NCBI RefSeq assembly: GCF_029846175.1
Contig: NZ_JARWAC010000033.1
Coordinates: forward strand, 1-64,000
Length of the DNA: 64,000 nucleotides
Direction: 5' to 3'
Source of the DNA: Sphaerisporangium sp. TRM90804
GTDB taxonomy: Bacteria; Actinomycetota; Actinomycetes; Streptosporangiales; Streptosporangiaceae
In this document: positions 1 to 9,000 of the stretch, one piece after another
How positions within the stretch are numbered: position 1 is the stretch's first letter
Layout: every line of letters starts with the position of its first letter
The notes under the pieces: model-generated
Seen by the model: only the letters and a program-made list of their open reading frames with translations
What the model was told of the DNA's origin: nothing
Database searches by the model: none
Position numbers and translations under genes: made by a program

Positions 1-2645
1 GCGACCGCCGTGTTCACGATCGAACCCGCGTCCACATCGGCCTGCGTCGTCACATACGTGCCCGTACACGTCGTCGACGCCTGCGGCACCAACGTCGTCA
101 CCGGACACGAGATCACCGGAGCGGGCCCCGAACCCGAGAACACCGTGTCCACCACACCGACCCCGGTGAGGGTCGTCTGGCCGGTGTTCGTGATCCGGTA
201 CGAATAGCTGATCGAGCGCCCCGCCGCCGTGGTCGTGGTCGGCGATGCCGTCTTCAGCAACGCCAGCGACGAGACCTGTACGGGAACCACCGTCGACACG
301 GCCCCGGTGCCGGTTCCCTGCTGGGCCGGCGTGTCGGCGCTGGCGTACCTGACGCTCGCGGTGTTGGTCACCGTCGTGCCCGGCGAGGTCGGCCCGAGCG
401 TGACGCGGAACTTCACGGAGGAGGATTGGCCCACGCCCAGCGTGCCCCCGGCGAACGGTCCGGCTCCGGTTCCCAACTGCGCGACGACCTGGTTGTTGAC
501 GAACTCGGCCTGGTCGTCGCCGACGGCGTCCGTCTTAGGGCCGGCGTTGGGCCCCGAGGCCACGGAGATGCTTCCCGGGACGTAGATGGCGCCGGCGGGG
601 ATGGGGTCGGTGAGCACCACCCCGATGGCGTTGTCGTCGCCCACGTTGGTCGCGGTGACGGTGTACTCGATCACCGATCCGGGCGCGAGGTCCGTGCCGC
701 TCACCACCGTGGCCGACTTGGTCAACTGGACGTTCGCCTGGTGGAGGTCGATCTGCGTGTAGACGGATTGAGGCCAGTAGGCGTCCCCCACGGTGCTGAA
801 GGTGATCGCCGCGGAGGTGTCGTTGTTCCGGAAGGCCGAGGACGCGTCGAGGATGTTGGAGTCGTACCCCAAGGTGTTCGTGTAGGCGGGATTCCGGTTG
901 GTGACCTGGGCACCGAGGGTGGCGATGGTGGAGTTGAAGAAGTTGTTGGCCGGGTGGAGGCTGTCGCTGAGCACCGTCAGCGGCCCGTTGGGGGTTTTGA
1001 TGCTCATGGAGTCCCCGACGATGGCGTTGTCGCCGTCGTAGGCGATCTCGCCCAGTTGGGCTCGCACGGTTCCGGTGACCGGGGTCTGGAAGCCCGAGAC
1101 GGTGATCGTGGTGCTCGGCGCGCCGTTCTCCTGCTGCAGGAAGCCGTCGAACAGGGTGATGTTCCGCAACGGCAGCGACGCGTCCCGGTAGGCCACCACG
1201 AGCGACCAGCCACCGAACGCGCCGAGGGCGTCGAAGCCCCGGCCCGCTTGCAGGTTCGCCGCCGTGTAGGTGCCGGCGCCCGCCGAGGCCACCAGGGAGG
1301 TGACGTCCGCGGAAGCCCCGTAGACGATTCCACCCGTGGTGACCTCGTCCGGGGTGTCACCGATGTCACCGGCCGAAGCGGTAACCGTCACGTAGCCGGC
1401 CGCTCCCGGCGCCCTGATGAGTATCCGCCCGCGCAGCCCGATATTAGGAGAAAGCCGGTTACCGGCCGGCAGGCCCGGCGTGTCGGTGGTGGTCTGGCTC
1501 CGCGCCCCCCAGTACAGCCGCGCGTAGGCCACCTGCGCTCCGGTCGTCATCACGAGGTTGGCGGTACTGGAGTTGAACGTCGTGGCATCGGCGTCCACGT
1601 CGACGAACGTGGCGGCGACGTTGTTGTTCCCCGAGCCGTTCCGACGCGTCGCGCAATCCGGCACGGCCGGCGGGTAACACGTCAGCAGCGTGTTCCCCGC
1701 CCGGGTCACCGCCCCCCGGAAATTGTTCACGTACCTCTGGGAGAACGTGATGGGCGCCCTGGCCCCCACCCGTCTCGCACCCGAGATCTCCCCCGCCCGA
1801 GGCACGACCGCCTCGGCCTGCCCCCCACCGGAGAACCGCCGACCACGCCCCACCCCGGGACCCGGACTCGCCCGGCCGGAGGCGTCACGACTCAAGCTCG
1901 GTCCCGTCGCCTCCGAGGCCGGAGGACTCGGACCTGGACTCGTCCCATCCGAAACCGCAGGACTCGAACCCGGCCTCGTCGCATCCGAAGCCTCATGACC
2001 AGGACGCGGACCGTCCGCCGGCGCCGCCTGGTCCCCCGCCACCTCGTCTCCCGCGGCCTGGTCCCCCGCTACCTCGCCTCCCGCCGCCTGGTCCCCCGCC
2101 ACCTCGTCTCCCGCCGCCGCACCCTCCTCAGCGGCCGGCGCGCCATCACCCTCCGGACGTGCCGCGATATCCCGGCAGGTCTCCCCCGCCGTCGCCTTGA
2201 TCGTCGAGGTGGACGTCCGCTCGGTGGGGGTCCGAACGGCGTAACGGACGGTGGCGCGTCCACCGGCCGCCAGGTCGCCCGTCCACGTGAGCAGGGGCGC
2301 GCGGTAGCTCACCGCGCCGACGGTCGCCCGGCCGTCCACGGTCCCGTCAGCCGGAGCGACGACGTCCTCGGCGAAGCTGGCCGCCTTCGCCGCGAAGCGA
2401 CTCTTGTTGGCGACGAGGACGGTGACGATCGCACGATCGCCGTCAGGCCACACCGTCCGGGTCAGGCGCAACGAGGGGCCGGTTCGCCCTGGCCCACAGG
2501 TGACGACAAACGACTCACCACGACTTCCACCGCGCACCTCAGCGGAAGAGCTGTGCCCCATCGCCCCCACGGCAACCGCACAAGCGACGAATCCCGACAA
2601 CACGCTTCTGCCGAGGCTTGCACGCTCGAACGCTATGGCCGACAA
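1..2645 (-). CDS. Secreted DUF11-repeat surface protein, C-terminus outside window
   Basis: The reverse strand is open from about 2645 to the left edge (about 881 codons), so the C-terminus is missing. A signal-peptide-like N-terminus with a hydrophobic core and a small-residue cleavage region is followed by a beta-rich domain (about residues 20-165), an acidic low-complexity linker with three near-identical 10-residue units, and a large domain with the sequence ARLYWGAR typical of actinobacterial wall proteins. From about residue 640 there are DUF11-type Ig-like repeats, recognised by phrases such as NTASVRY and [13 protein letters not shown]. The start is uncertain. An in-frame TAG lies two codons before TTG 2645, which has a GGGGGG ribosome site and supplies two arginines; GTG 2603 is the alternative. 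A cell-wall or exported structural or adhesive role is inferred from the family. Confidence 0.8.
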   Translation of the reverse strand, partial: MSAIAFERASLGRSVLSGFVACAVAVGAMGHSSSAEVRGGSRGESFVVTCGPGRTGPSLRLTRTVWPDGDRAIVTVLVANKSRFAAKAASFAEDVVAPADGTVDGRATVGAVSYRAPLLTWTGDLAAGGRATVRYAVRTPTERTSTSTIKATAGETCRDIAARPEGDGAPAAEEGAAAGDEVAGDQAAGGEVAGDQAAGDEVAGDQAAPADGPRPGHEASDATRPGSSPAVSDGTSPGPSPPASEATGPSLSRDASGRASPGPGVGRGRRFSGGGQAEAVVPRAGEISGARRVGARAPITFSQRYVNNFRGAVTRAGNTLLTCYPPAVPDCATRRNGSGNNNVAATFVDVDADATTFNSSTANLVMTTGAQVAYARLYWGARSQTTTDTPGLPAGNRLSPNIGLRGRILIRAPGAAGYVTVTASAGDIGDTPDEVTTGGIVYGASADVTSLVASAGAGTYTAANLQAGRGFDALGAFGGWSLVVAYRDASLPLRNITLFDGFLQQENGAPSTTITVSGFQTPVTGTVRAQLGEIAYDGDNAIVGDSMSIKTPNGPLTVLSDSLHPANNFFNSTIATLGAQVTNRNPAYTNTLGYDSNILDASSAFRNNDTSAAITFSTVGDAYWPQSVYTQIDLHQANVQLTKSATVVSGTDLAPGSVIEYTVTATNVGDDNAIGVVLTDPIPAGAIYVPGSISVASGPNAGPKTDAVGDDQAEFVNNQVVAQLGTGAGPFAGGTLGVGQSSSVKFRVTLGPTSPGTTVTNTASVRYASADTPAQQGTGTGAVSTVVPVQVSSLALLKTASPTTTTAAGRSISYSYRITNTGQTTLTGVGVVDTVFSGSGPAPVISCPVTTLVPQASTTCTGTYVTTQADVDAGSIVNTAV
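2029..2118 (-). repeat. Three 30-bp tandem units inside the DUF11 protein linker
   Basis: Units begin at 2029, 2059 and 2089 and differ by only a few bases. Read on the coding strand they encode alternating [10 protein letters not shown]-type decapeptides, an acidic flexible linker between the N-terminal domain and the rest of the protein. Exact 30-bp spacing keeps the frame, so copy number could change by slippage. Confidence 0.8.
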
Positions 2646-3251
2646 AACCTACCCCCCGCCAGAGTTCGACAAAGAACGTCGAATCCATCAACGGGGGGTT
2701 TACTCCTCTATCCCGCCATGATCTTGACGGACGTCTATGGAGTTACCACTTCCCATGAACGCGAAACATCGTCCCAACACCATCCCCGAACCTATTACCG
2801 CCCTCACCGCAACGACTGAATTCTAAGGCTATATCCCCCGTGGTATATGAATCCCGACTTGCACTCGGGGGTTACCACGTCCGGCACTTGGAGCTAGCGA
2901 ATTCAATAACGCCCTGGCAGTCCACCCCAGCGTCAGACCGGCACACGAGAGTCGCGACGTCGCGGTCGCACGGTGGACGGGACCGGAGCAGGCTCTCACC
3001 TCCAGGGCATCGGTCTTCTTCGCGAGTCTCCCCCTGGGTCCCGCGGGAGGATCGCCACGAAGCGCCTGGATGCTGGACGTTCCCGACATCGCTGCGAACA
3101 GGTGCTCGATTTTGTGCCGCAGGAGGTGTTTACTGTCTCCCGAGTGACCTGCGCGGTCACAGGTCGCTCGCCGCACCGTCGCATCACCGGGAAGCCAGGG
3201 AACAAGCGCCCCTATAGTGACAGGGCTGTAGTTCTCGGGGAGGATGTGTCG
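2646..3251. other. Non-coding interval left of the defence island
   Basis: No convincing gene is seen in this stretch of about 600 bases between the divergent surface-protein gene and the methyltransferase gene. Open frames here lack good codon use and ribosome sites. It contains an AT-rich imperfect palindrome at 2831-2848 (ATAT-C-CC facing GG-T-ATAT) that could be an operator or promoter element for the leftward gene, and a TATAGT hexamer near its right end. It is a plausible left boundary of the island, but no attachment repeat was found. Confidence 0.5.
3213..3218 (+). promoter_or_regulatory. Candidate -10 element (TATAGT) for the methyltransferase gene
   Basis: TATAGT matches the TANNNT pattern of the main actinobacterial sigma factor and lies 34 bases before the chosen ATG. 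The -35 region is not recognisable, so this rests on one hexamer only. Confidence 0.35.
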
Positions 3252-4382
3252 ATGACTGGGACGATCCGCACGATCGATCTGTTCGCAGGTGCGGGCGGGC
3301 TAGCCCAGGGATTCAGACAGTCCGGGCTTGGTTACGAGACCGTGTTCGCAGTCGAGATCGACCCGGCTGCGGCACGCACCTTCAAGCAGAACTTCGGGTG
3401 TCCGGTCTACGACGGCCCCATCGAGGAGGTCCTCGACGAGGACTACCCGCAGGCAGAGGTGATCATCGGAGGACCCCCGTGTCAGGGGTTCAGTCCCCTC
3501 GGACGCGATCGCGACGACGCCAGTCGAGCCGAGATCAACGAACTCTGGCAGCAGTACCTCAGAGCCGTGCGCCTGGTGCGGCCGAAGGCGTTCGTGATCG
3601 AGAACGTGCCGGAGTTCCAGAAGTCGGCCCAGTTCGCACGCCTCCTCGAGCTCATGGAGACCGACGAGGAGCTCAGGGCCTACAGGTTCGGCTATGGCGT
3701 GCTCAACGCCGCCGACTACGGGGTTCCGCAGAACAGAAAGCGGGGGATCTTCGTCGCGGTGCGGGGCGTCGACGAGGTTCCCTGGCCGCCCAAGCCGACT
3801 CACGGCCCCGACTCGCCTGACGGCAGGCCGTATGTCACCCTGCATGACACCATTGCGGATCTTCCCGAGTTTCCCAAGCACACGGAGATAGCGGTCGACG
3901 ACGCCGGCAGGCAGGACCTGCACATCCGGCGAACGCCCACACAGCAATCCCTGGATCGTTACCGAGCGATCCCTCCGGGTGGGAATCGCTTCGACCTCCG
4001 ACGCAATCGCCCAGACCTCGAACCGCGGTGCTGGGCGAACAAGCCCACCGGCACGACGGACGTGATGGGCCGGCTGTGGTGGGATCGACCCAGCGTGACG
4101 ATCCGCACGGAGTTCTACAAGCCGGAGAAGGGGCGCTACCTACACCCCGTTCACGATCGCCCGATCACCCACCGGGAAGCGGCCAGAATTCAGAGTTTTC
4201 CTGACGAGTTCGTCTTCGTAGGCTCGAAGATCGAGGTTGCGCGCCAGATCGGCAACGCGGTGCCACCCCTACTCGGCGAAAAACTCGCTCGCTTCATATA
4301 CGATCTGGCCTTCGCCTCCGAACACTCCGAGGTGGACTCCGACTCCCTGAGCAGCACGCCTGCGCGTGAAGTGCCAGAATAG
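3252..4382 (+). CDS. C5-cytosine DNA methyltransferase (Dcm/DrmMII-like)
   Basis: Transfers a methyl group from S-adenosylmethionine to C5 of cytosine in DNA. The 376 residues carry the family motifs in order: I (DLFAGAGG, about residue 9), IV with the catalytic cysteine Cys77 in GGPPCQGFSP, VI (ENVP, about 118), VIII (QNRKRG, about 161) and X (GNAVPP, about 334). ATG 3252 is chosen because GGGGAGGA lies 7 bases upstream and the homology begins at once; the open frame extends further upstream without signal. The length suits a solitary or DISARM class-2 (DrmMII) enzyme. It stands at the left of an island with DrmA and DrmB, so it probably marks self DNA. CCWGG specificity, as in known DrmMII and Dcm, is an inference strengthened by the Vsr gene at 19.3 kb. 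Confidence 0.92.
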   Translation: MTGTIRTIDLFAGAGGLAQGFRQSGLGYETVFAVEIDPAAARTFKQNFGCPVYDGPIEEVLDEDYPQAEVIIGGPPCQGFSPLGRDRDDASRAEINELWQQYLRAVRLVRPKAFVIENVPEFQKSAQFARLLELMETDEELRAYRFGYGVLNAADYGVPQNRKRGIFVAVRGVDEVPWPPKPTHGPDSPDGRPYVTLHDTIADLPEFPKHTEIAVDDAGRQDLHIRRTPTQQSLDRYRAIPPGGNRFDLRRNRPDLEPRCWANKPTGTTDVMGRLWWDRPSVTIRTEFYKPEKGRYLHPVHDRPITHREAARIQSFPDEFVFVGSKIEVARQIGNAVPPLLGEKLARFIYDLAFASEHSEVDSDSLSSTPAREVPE

Positions 4383-4409
4383 GTCAAAAAGCAGAGACCT
4401 GTGGCGCGA

Positions 4410-4901
4410 TCATCTCTGATTGACCTCACGAAGCATCTCGACGAAGCCCGCGGCATCACCTCGTCGAGAATTCTCCTTGTAACCCTCGATGATCGAGCGC
4501 TTCAGCAGGAAATCCGCGGTCCTGTCCACGACTGCCGGAACCGCACAGATCACACAGACGGCTAGAAGCAACCACACGGATGGCGCGTGCCCATTTAGCA
4601 ATGCAGTGACAGAGTATCCGGCTCCGGCTCCGACTCCCACTGGAACGGAAGCCGTCCTTTTAGCCACCCGGGCGGCCCCACGCCGCACTCTGGACTGACG
4701 GCTTACGTCCGACACAAGATTCTCACGGTCTTTGACACCAGCACTTTCATTGGCCGAGACCTGCAGCGTCTCCCACATCGCCGACCGGGCACGACGAAAT
4801 GACGACCCTGCGCACGAACTGACGCTTTCGGCTGACGCCATACCAAACATCGTCGTGCGCCCTGTCGGCTCATTCGCCCACTGGTCGAGGTGGAGTGGCA
4901 T
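4410..4901 (-). CDS. Small membrane protein of unknown function in the defence island
   Basis: About 163 residues, convergent with the methyltransferase gene, 27 bases between stops. The first 80 residues are polar with Ser- and Arg-rich stretches. Two hydrophobic segments at about 88-104 and 108-126 could form a membrane hairpin, and a charged tail follows (residues with KRSIIEGYKE). No family is recognised. The start is uncertain: GTG 4910, ATG 4901 and ATG 4850 are all in frame, and AGGTGAGG lies close to 4901. Codon use is less G/C-biased than in the core genome, like other genes of this island. It may be a membrane component or toxin-like accessory of the island, or a passenger. Confidence 0.5.
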   Translation of the reverse strand: MPLHLDQWANEPTGRTTMFGMASAESVSSCAGSSFRRARSAMWETLQVSANESAGVKDRENLVSDVSRQSRVRRGAARVAKRTASVPVGVGAGAGYSVTALLNGHAPSVWLLLAVCVICAVPAVVDRTADFLLKRSIIEGYKENSRRGDAAGFVEMLREVNQR

Positions 4902-5056
4902 GAGCCTCACCTATAGCGGCATCCCAGCGCAAGGGGGGATCACCAATCTACCCCCGACTCTAGACATGAACGCATAAGATACGGTCTGCGTCATTTGCTG
5001 GTTTATGCCTGATTCGTCGGAGTCGTTCTCGAGTTCGGGGAAGAATTTGGCCTCTC

Positions 5057-5086
5057 TTGACATGTCCACCGATAACGGCCTACCCT
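5057..5086 (+). promoter_or_regulatory. Sigma70-type promoter for the defence operon
   Basis: TTGACA (5057-5062) is separated by 18 bases from TACCCT (5081-5086), which fits TANNNT. It lies about 250 bases before the double winged-helix gene and reads toward the ATPase-helicase/drmAB operon. No other plus-strand promoter of this quality was seen before 6087. Confidence 0.5.
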
Positions 5087-5088
5087 CC

Positions 5089-5119
5089 GGCTAGGTGATC
5101 GCTCCTGGGTCGCCTAGCC
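5089..5119 (+). promoter_or_regulatory. Hairpin immediately downstream of the defence promoter
   Basis: GGCTAGG (5089-5095) pairs with CCTAGCC (5113-5119), and the inner GATC/GGTC can extend the stem with one wobble pair. It starts 2 bases after the -10 box, covering the expected transcription start, so it may be an operator or a 5' leader structure. No U-tract follows, so a terminator is less likely. Confidence 0.4.
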
Positions 5120-5334
5120 ATTCCCTGCCCGGATGAGCTCTCCAGCCTGAAGGCGGGTCTTACAGCAGAACAGTTACGCCTAACGCGACGACGGGCCTTA
5201 CCGAGGGATGAAAGCCCAGGTACATGGCTCGGCGTGAGCGTGCCGCGAGCTGTTTTCCGCAGAGCTGTTTCGGCGGTTTCTGCAGTCGTCCTTCAAGCAA
5301 GACTTCATCCCGGACGAAGGGTTTGGGTGGGTCA

Positions 5335-5988
5335 GTGACAACGTCTTCAAGTGGCTATGGTCGGCACGACGTGGAGTTGGCAAAGCTGGAGCAGTCGCTC
5401 AAGGATGCTCTCGCAGTTGTGCAGGCCACTCCGCGCGGGAACCTGAAGCCCCAGGACTGGCTGGAGACGGCGGCCCGAGTCGGCACCCACCTCGCCGAAT
5501 CGCGTGACGCCCTGGCCGAAGTGCGCCAAGACGTCCTCGGAGGCGCCCGAACGGCACTCCTTCTGTACTTCCGCAGCCACCCCGGGGAATCGCTGTCTCC
5601 GCATCAGTTGGAGGGGGTCGCCGCCATCCGTGCATGGGCTCGGCGAATCAGGGAGCTGCGTGAGGTCGGTTGGGACATCGACACGCTCGGCGCAGGCGCC
5701 GGGTCTCCATACCGCCTCGCGGTGGATCACCTGGATGAGGCCGTCGCCTCGAGCGAGGAGACCCTCGAGTCCATCGGCGGCTCGAGCCCTGTCGAAAGAC
5801 TGATCGAGTACCTCCTCCACATCAGTCCCTGGCCGGCAAGTCCGCAGCAGCTCGAACGCGTAGCCAAGTCACCCACGTGGCGACAGGACATTCGAGAGCT
5901 GATCGACCAGGGGTGGCTGATCCAGTCGCACGACGACGATCCCGAGATTCCGCCCGGCCACTATCGGCTGGCGAACCTCGAAGCCTGA
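5335..5988 (+). CDS. Tandem winged-helix protein, first gene of the defence operon
   Basis: About 217 residues. After a helical N-terminal part (about 1-65) come two similar winged-helix modules. The first (about 70-125) contains the pattern LSPHQLEGVAAIRAWARRIRELR, cut here to SPHQLE and RRIRELRE, then an aromatic wing ending in YRLAV. The second (about 150-217) contains SPQQLERVAK and DIRELIDQGW and ends in HYRLANLEA. This module type is common in restriction-linked HNH and ATPase proteins, where it binds DNA or partner proteins. GTG 5335 is preferred (GGGTGGG 5 bases upstream); the open frame begins at 5224 with poor composition. The ATPase-helicase gene follows after 98 bases. Probably a DNA-recognition or regulatory subunit (inferred). 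Confidence 0.65.
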   Translation: MTTSSSGYGRHDVELAKLEQSLKDALAVVQATPRGNLKPQDWLETAARVGTHLAESRDALAEVRQDVLGGARTALLLYFRSHPGESLSPHQLEGVAAIRAWARRIRELREVGWDIDTLGAGAGSPYRLAVDHLDEAVASSEETLESIGGSSPVERLIEYLLHISPWPASPQQLERVAKSPTWRQDIRELIDQGWLIQSHDDDPEIPPGHYRLANLEA

Positions 5989-6086
5989 CCGCAGCGCCGC
6001 ATTCCGTTTCTGCGTAATTGTCATACCGCCGACGTAGCCTTCCATCTCGATGAGGGCGCGTAGTCCGTGAGGGAGATCAGGTCTCA

Positions 6087-9000
6087 GTGGTTGATTCAAG
6101 CGGGGCCGGGCACGCCGGCCTCTCCGGATGGGCGGGAGCAGAGAGTGCGGTCTCGCAGGTCGTGCTCGAGCAGTCACAGCGCTGCATCCAGTCCTATCAG
6201 GCCAACCCCTCCCTGATCGAAGAGCACGCCAACATCGAGCGTTCGGTCACGGAGGGCGGATACGGCCACCGGCAGTTGTTCGAGCTGATCCAGAACGGCG
6301 CCGACGAGATGCAGGGAGCGTCCGACGGACGCATCCACGTGGTTCTGACACCGAACACCCTGTACTGCGCGAACCGTGGAAGGCCCGTCACCCCTCAGGG
6401 AGCGGAGACCATCCTGGCCTCACATCTGTCGCGTAAGAGGGGCGCAGAGATCGGCCGCTTCGGCCTCGGCTTCAAGTCCGTTCTGAGCATCTCCGACCGG
6501 CCGCAGTTCTTCAGCCACAGCGGTTCTTTCGGATGGTCTGCCGAAGAATCTCGAGTACGCATCCGGGAACGCGTCCCCGGGGAGGGCCCTACTCCTGTGC
6601 TGCGTCTCGCCCACCTGCTCGACGCGCAGCGCGAACGGGACTCAGATGAGACGCTCGACGAACTGATGTCGTGGGCCACCACCGTGGTGAAGCTTCCTCT
6701 GACCGGCGAAGAGCACAGCATCCGTCTCGCAACGGACCTCCGAAAATTTCCTGCGGTGTTCGTCGTCTTCTCTCCTCACGCGGCTCACGTGACCCTGGAG
6801 GAGCGTCGGGAGGAGGTATGGTACAAAGAGATCACCATTCGTGGTAACAGCAACCGGCGATGGCTCCACGTCGTAGAGAACGGCCGCGATGGAACCCCAG
6901 AAGAATGGGCGATCTTCGAGACCAGATATCATCCGAGCGACGACGCCTGGAAGGACGCCGGAGAATATCGAAACCGGCTGGAAGTTCCACTCGCGTGGGC
7001 GGTCCCGGTCACCGGCAAGCAGGAGATCGGCGAGTTCTGGGCATTCTTCCCGACCACGTACAAGACGACGCTTCGGGGAGTCTTGAACGCTCCATGGAAG
7101 ACGAATGAGGATCGTCAGCATCTCCTACAGAACAACGCCTTCAACACTGCGTTGATAGAGCAGGCTGCTCGTCTGATCGTGTCAGCCCTTCCAGCCCTGT
7201 CCACACCGGACGACCCTGCACATCCCCTTTCCTTGATCACTGCTCGAGGGCGAGAGCCGAGGAACTGGGCGGACGACATGCTCACCGAGCGTGTATACGA
7301 CGAAGCCGCCCGCAGCCCCTCCCTGCCAGACCAAACCGGGTGTTATCGGAATCCCGACGAACTCAAGATCCACCCCCGGGCGCCTCGGGCGACTGACGAC
7401 AGGTGGAAGGCGTGGGTAGAGAGGTGGGCCGGATATCCGGGCCGACCGATCGACTGGTGTCATCACTCCGTAGAGGAGACGACTCCTCGATCTCGGGCCG
7501 ACAGGATCATGGAACTCGCGGGCAGTAGGCCGAGCAGCTTGCGTGAGTGGCTGGAGGCACTGGTATCGGATGGAACGGCCGAGGCCTCTGCGATCGCCCT
7601 GTCGATCGTGGCCGAGATGGTCGACGAGGCACATCCGTTCGCATCGGAGGCTGTAGAGGCTGCCGTGCTGCGAACAAGCAACGGACGACTCGTGCCACCG
7701 CAAGGGAAGAGCGTCTTCCGGCGGACCTCGATGGACCTGTCGACCGAGGAAACGGTCTATGTCGACCCTGAACTGGAGAACGACCCGGCCACCTCCAGAT
7801 TCCTCGACATCCTGGGTATCAGGGAGGCCGACGCCTTCGGCCGCCTCGCCGCGGCCGTCGAGGAGGGTTTCGCCTCCTACAGCGACAGGGATTGGGAGCG
7901 ATTCTGGCTGCTGGCCCGACAGACCGGAGCCACGCGGGCCGTCGAACATCTGACCCGGAGAGGGGTGAAGCCCAACCTCAGGGTGCGTACCCGCAAAGGC
8001 TGTTACAAGCCCCTGGAGGAATGTCTGCTCCCCGGCGCCGTCATCCCCTCAGGTAGTCCGGATGACGAGGACTTCGTGGTGGATGACGACTTCCATCTCG
8101 GTGATGTGGAGATGCTCCACTCGCTGGGCATGTCGGACGGCCCCCGTCTCGACATGGATCCTCGGTCCGCCCCTTGGTTCGAGGACTACCGGTCGAGGAT
8201 GATCGACAGGTACTACGCGGTGCTACCGCCGGGTGCCCGACGACCACAGCAGGGCAAGATCGTCGTGGACGGTGCCGAGCCGGCCGGGCCCCTCGGGCTC
8301 CTGCGCGACCTGACGCCCTCCGCCCGGTCGCGCTTCATTCAGAACATCCCGGTCGAGGGCTTGGTGACGGAGTGGACCGTACACGCACAGACCCGCCCCG
8401 ATGATCTGCCACTCTCCGTTCCCTCGCCTTTGGTGTGGGTGCTGGAGCAGACAGGCCGGCTCGCGACCTCGATGGGACTTCGCCCCGTGCGGGAATGCGT
8501 CGGGCCGGGCCTCGCGGAGTACTCACGAGTCCTTCCCGTCGCCGACCTCGACCCGAAGCTCACACGCGCTCTGAGGCTTCCCGACACCCTGGAAGCGATC
8601 AAGGGGTCCCTGTGGCTCTCGCTCCTCAAGGAGGCCGATGAGAGCGAGAGCCATGTGGAACTGGGCATGCTCTACGCGGTCGCGGCCACGCAGTTGAGTG
8701 CTCCGTCGACGATCCGCTGCAGGCGGGGGGAGGACTGGGTCTCCTGCCCGCCGTCGGACGCGGTAGCAACGTCATATCCCGATCAGTACAGACGCCTGCA
8801 GGTCAACGATGTTCCCGTGATCCTCGTTCCTGACACCGACGACGCCGCACGTCTCATCTCCGAATGGGGGATGAAGGCGTTCGACGAGGTCTACGTCACC
8901 GAGCTCCGAGCGACGTCCCAGGGCCGGCCGACCCCCTTGGAAGACGTGTTTCCTCAGCTCAAATTCGAACCCAGACGCCCCCTGCGTGGTTTGTTCCTCG

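Larger units (their letters stand above)
4902..5334. other. Non-coding interval with promoter before the defence operon
   Basis: No gene is supported here. It holds a sigma70-like promoter (5057-5086), a hairpin directly downstream (5089-5119), and from about 5240 to 5375 a reading frame, out of phase with the downstream gene, whose codons look protein-like (for example DEGFGWVSDN) but which has no plausible start. That could be a gene fossil. Confidence 0.5.

Noticed and set aside
426-2819. Long plus-strand open frame of 797 codons
   Set aside because: It is the antisense shadow of the DUF11 protein: the minus strand gives a signal peptide and DUF11 motifs, while this frame is Arg/Gly/Pro-rich without domains.
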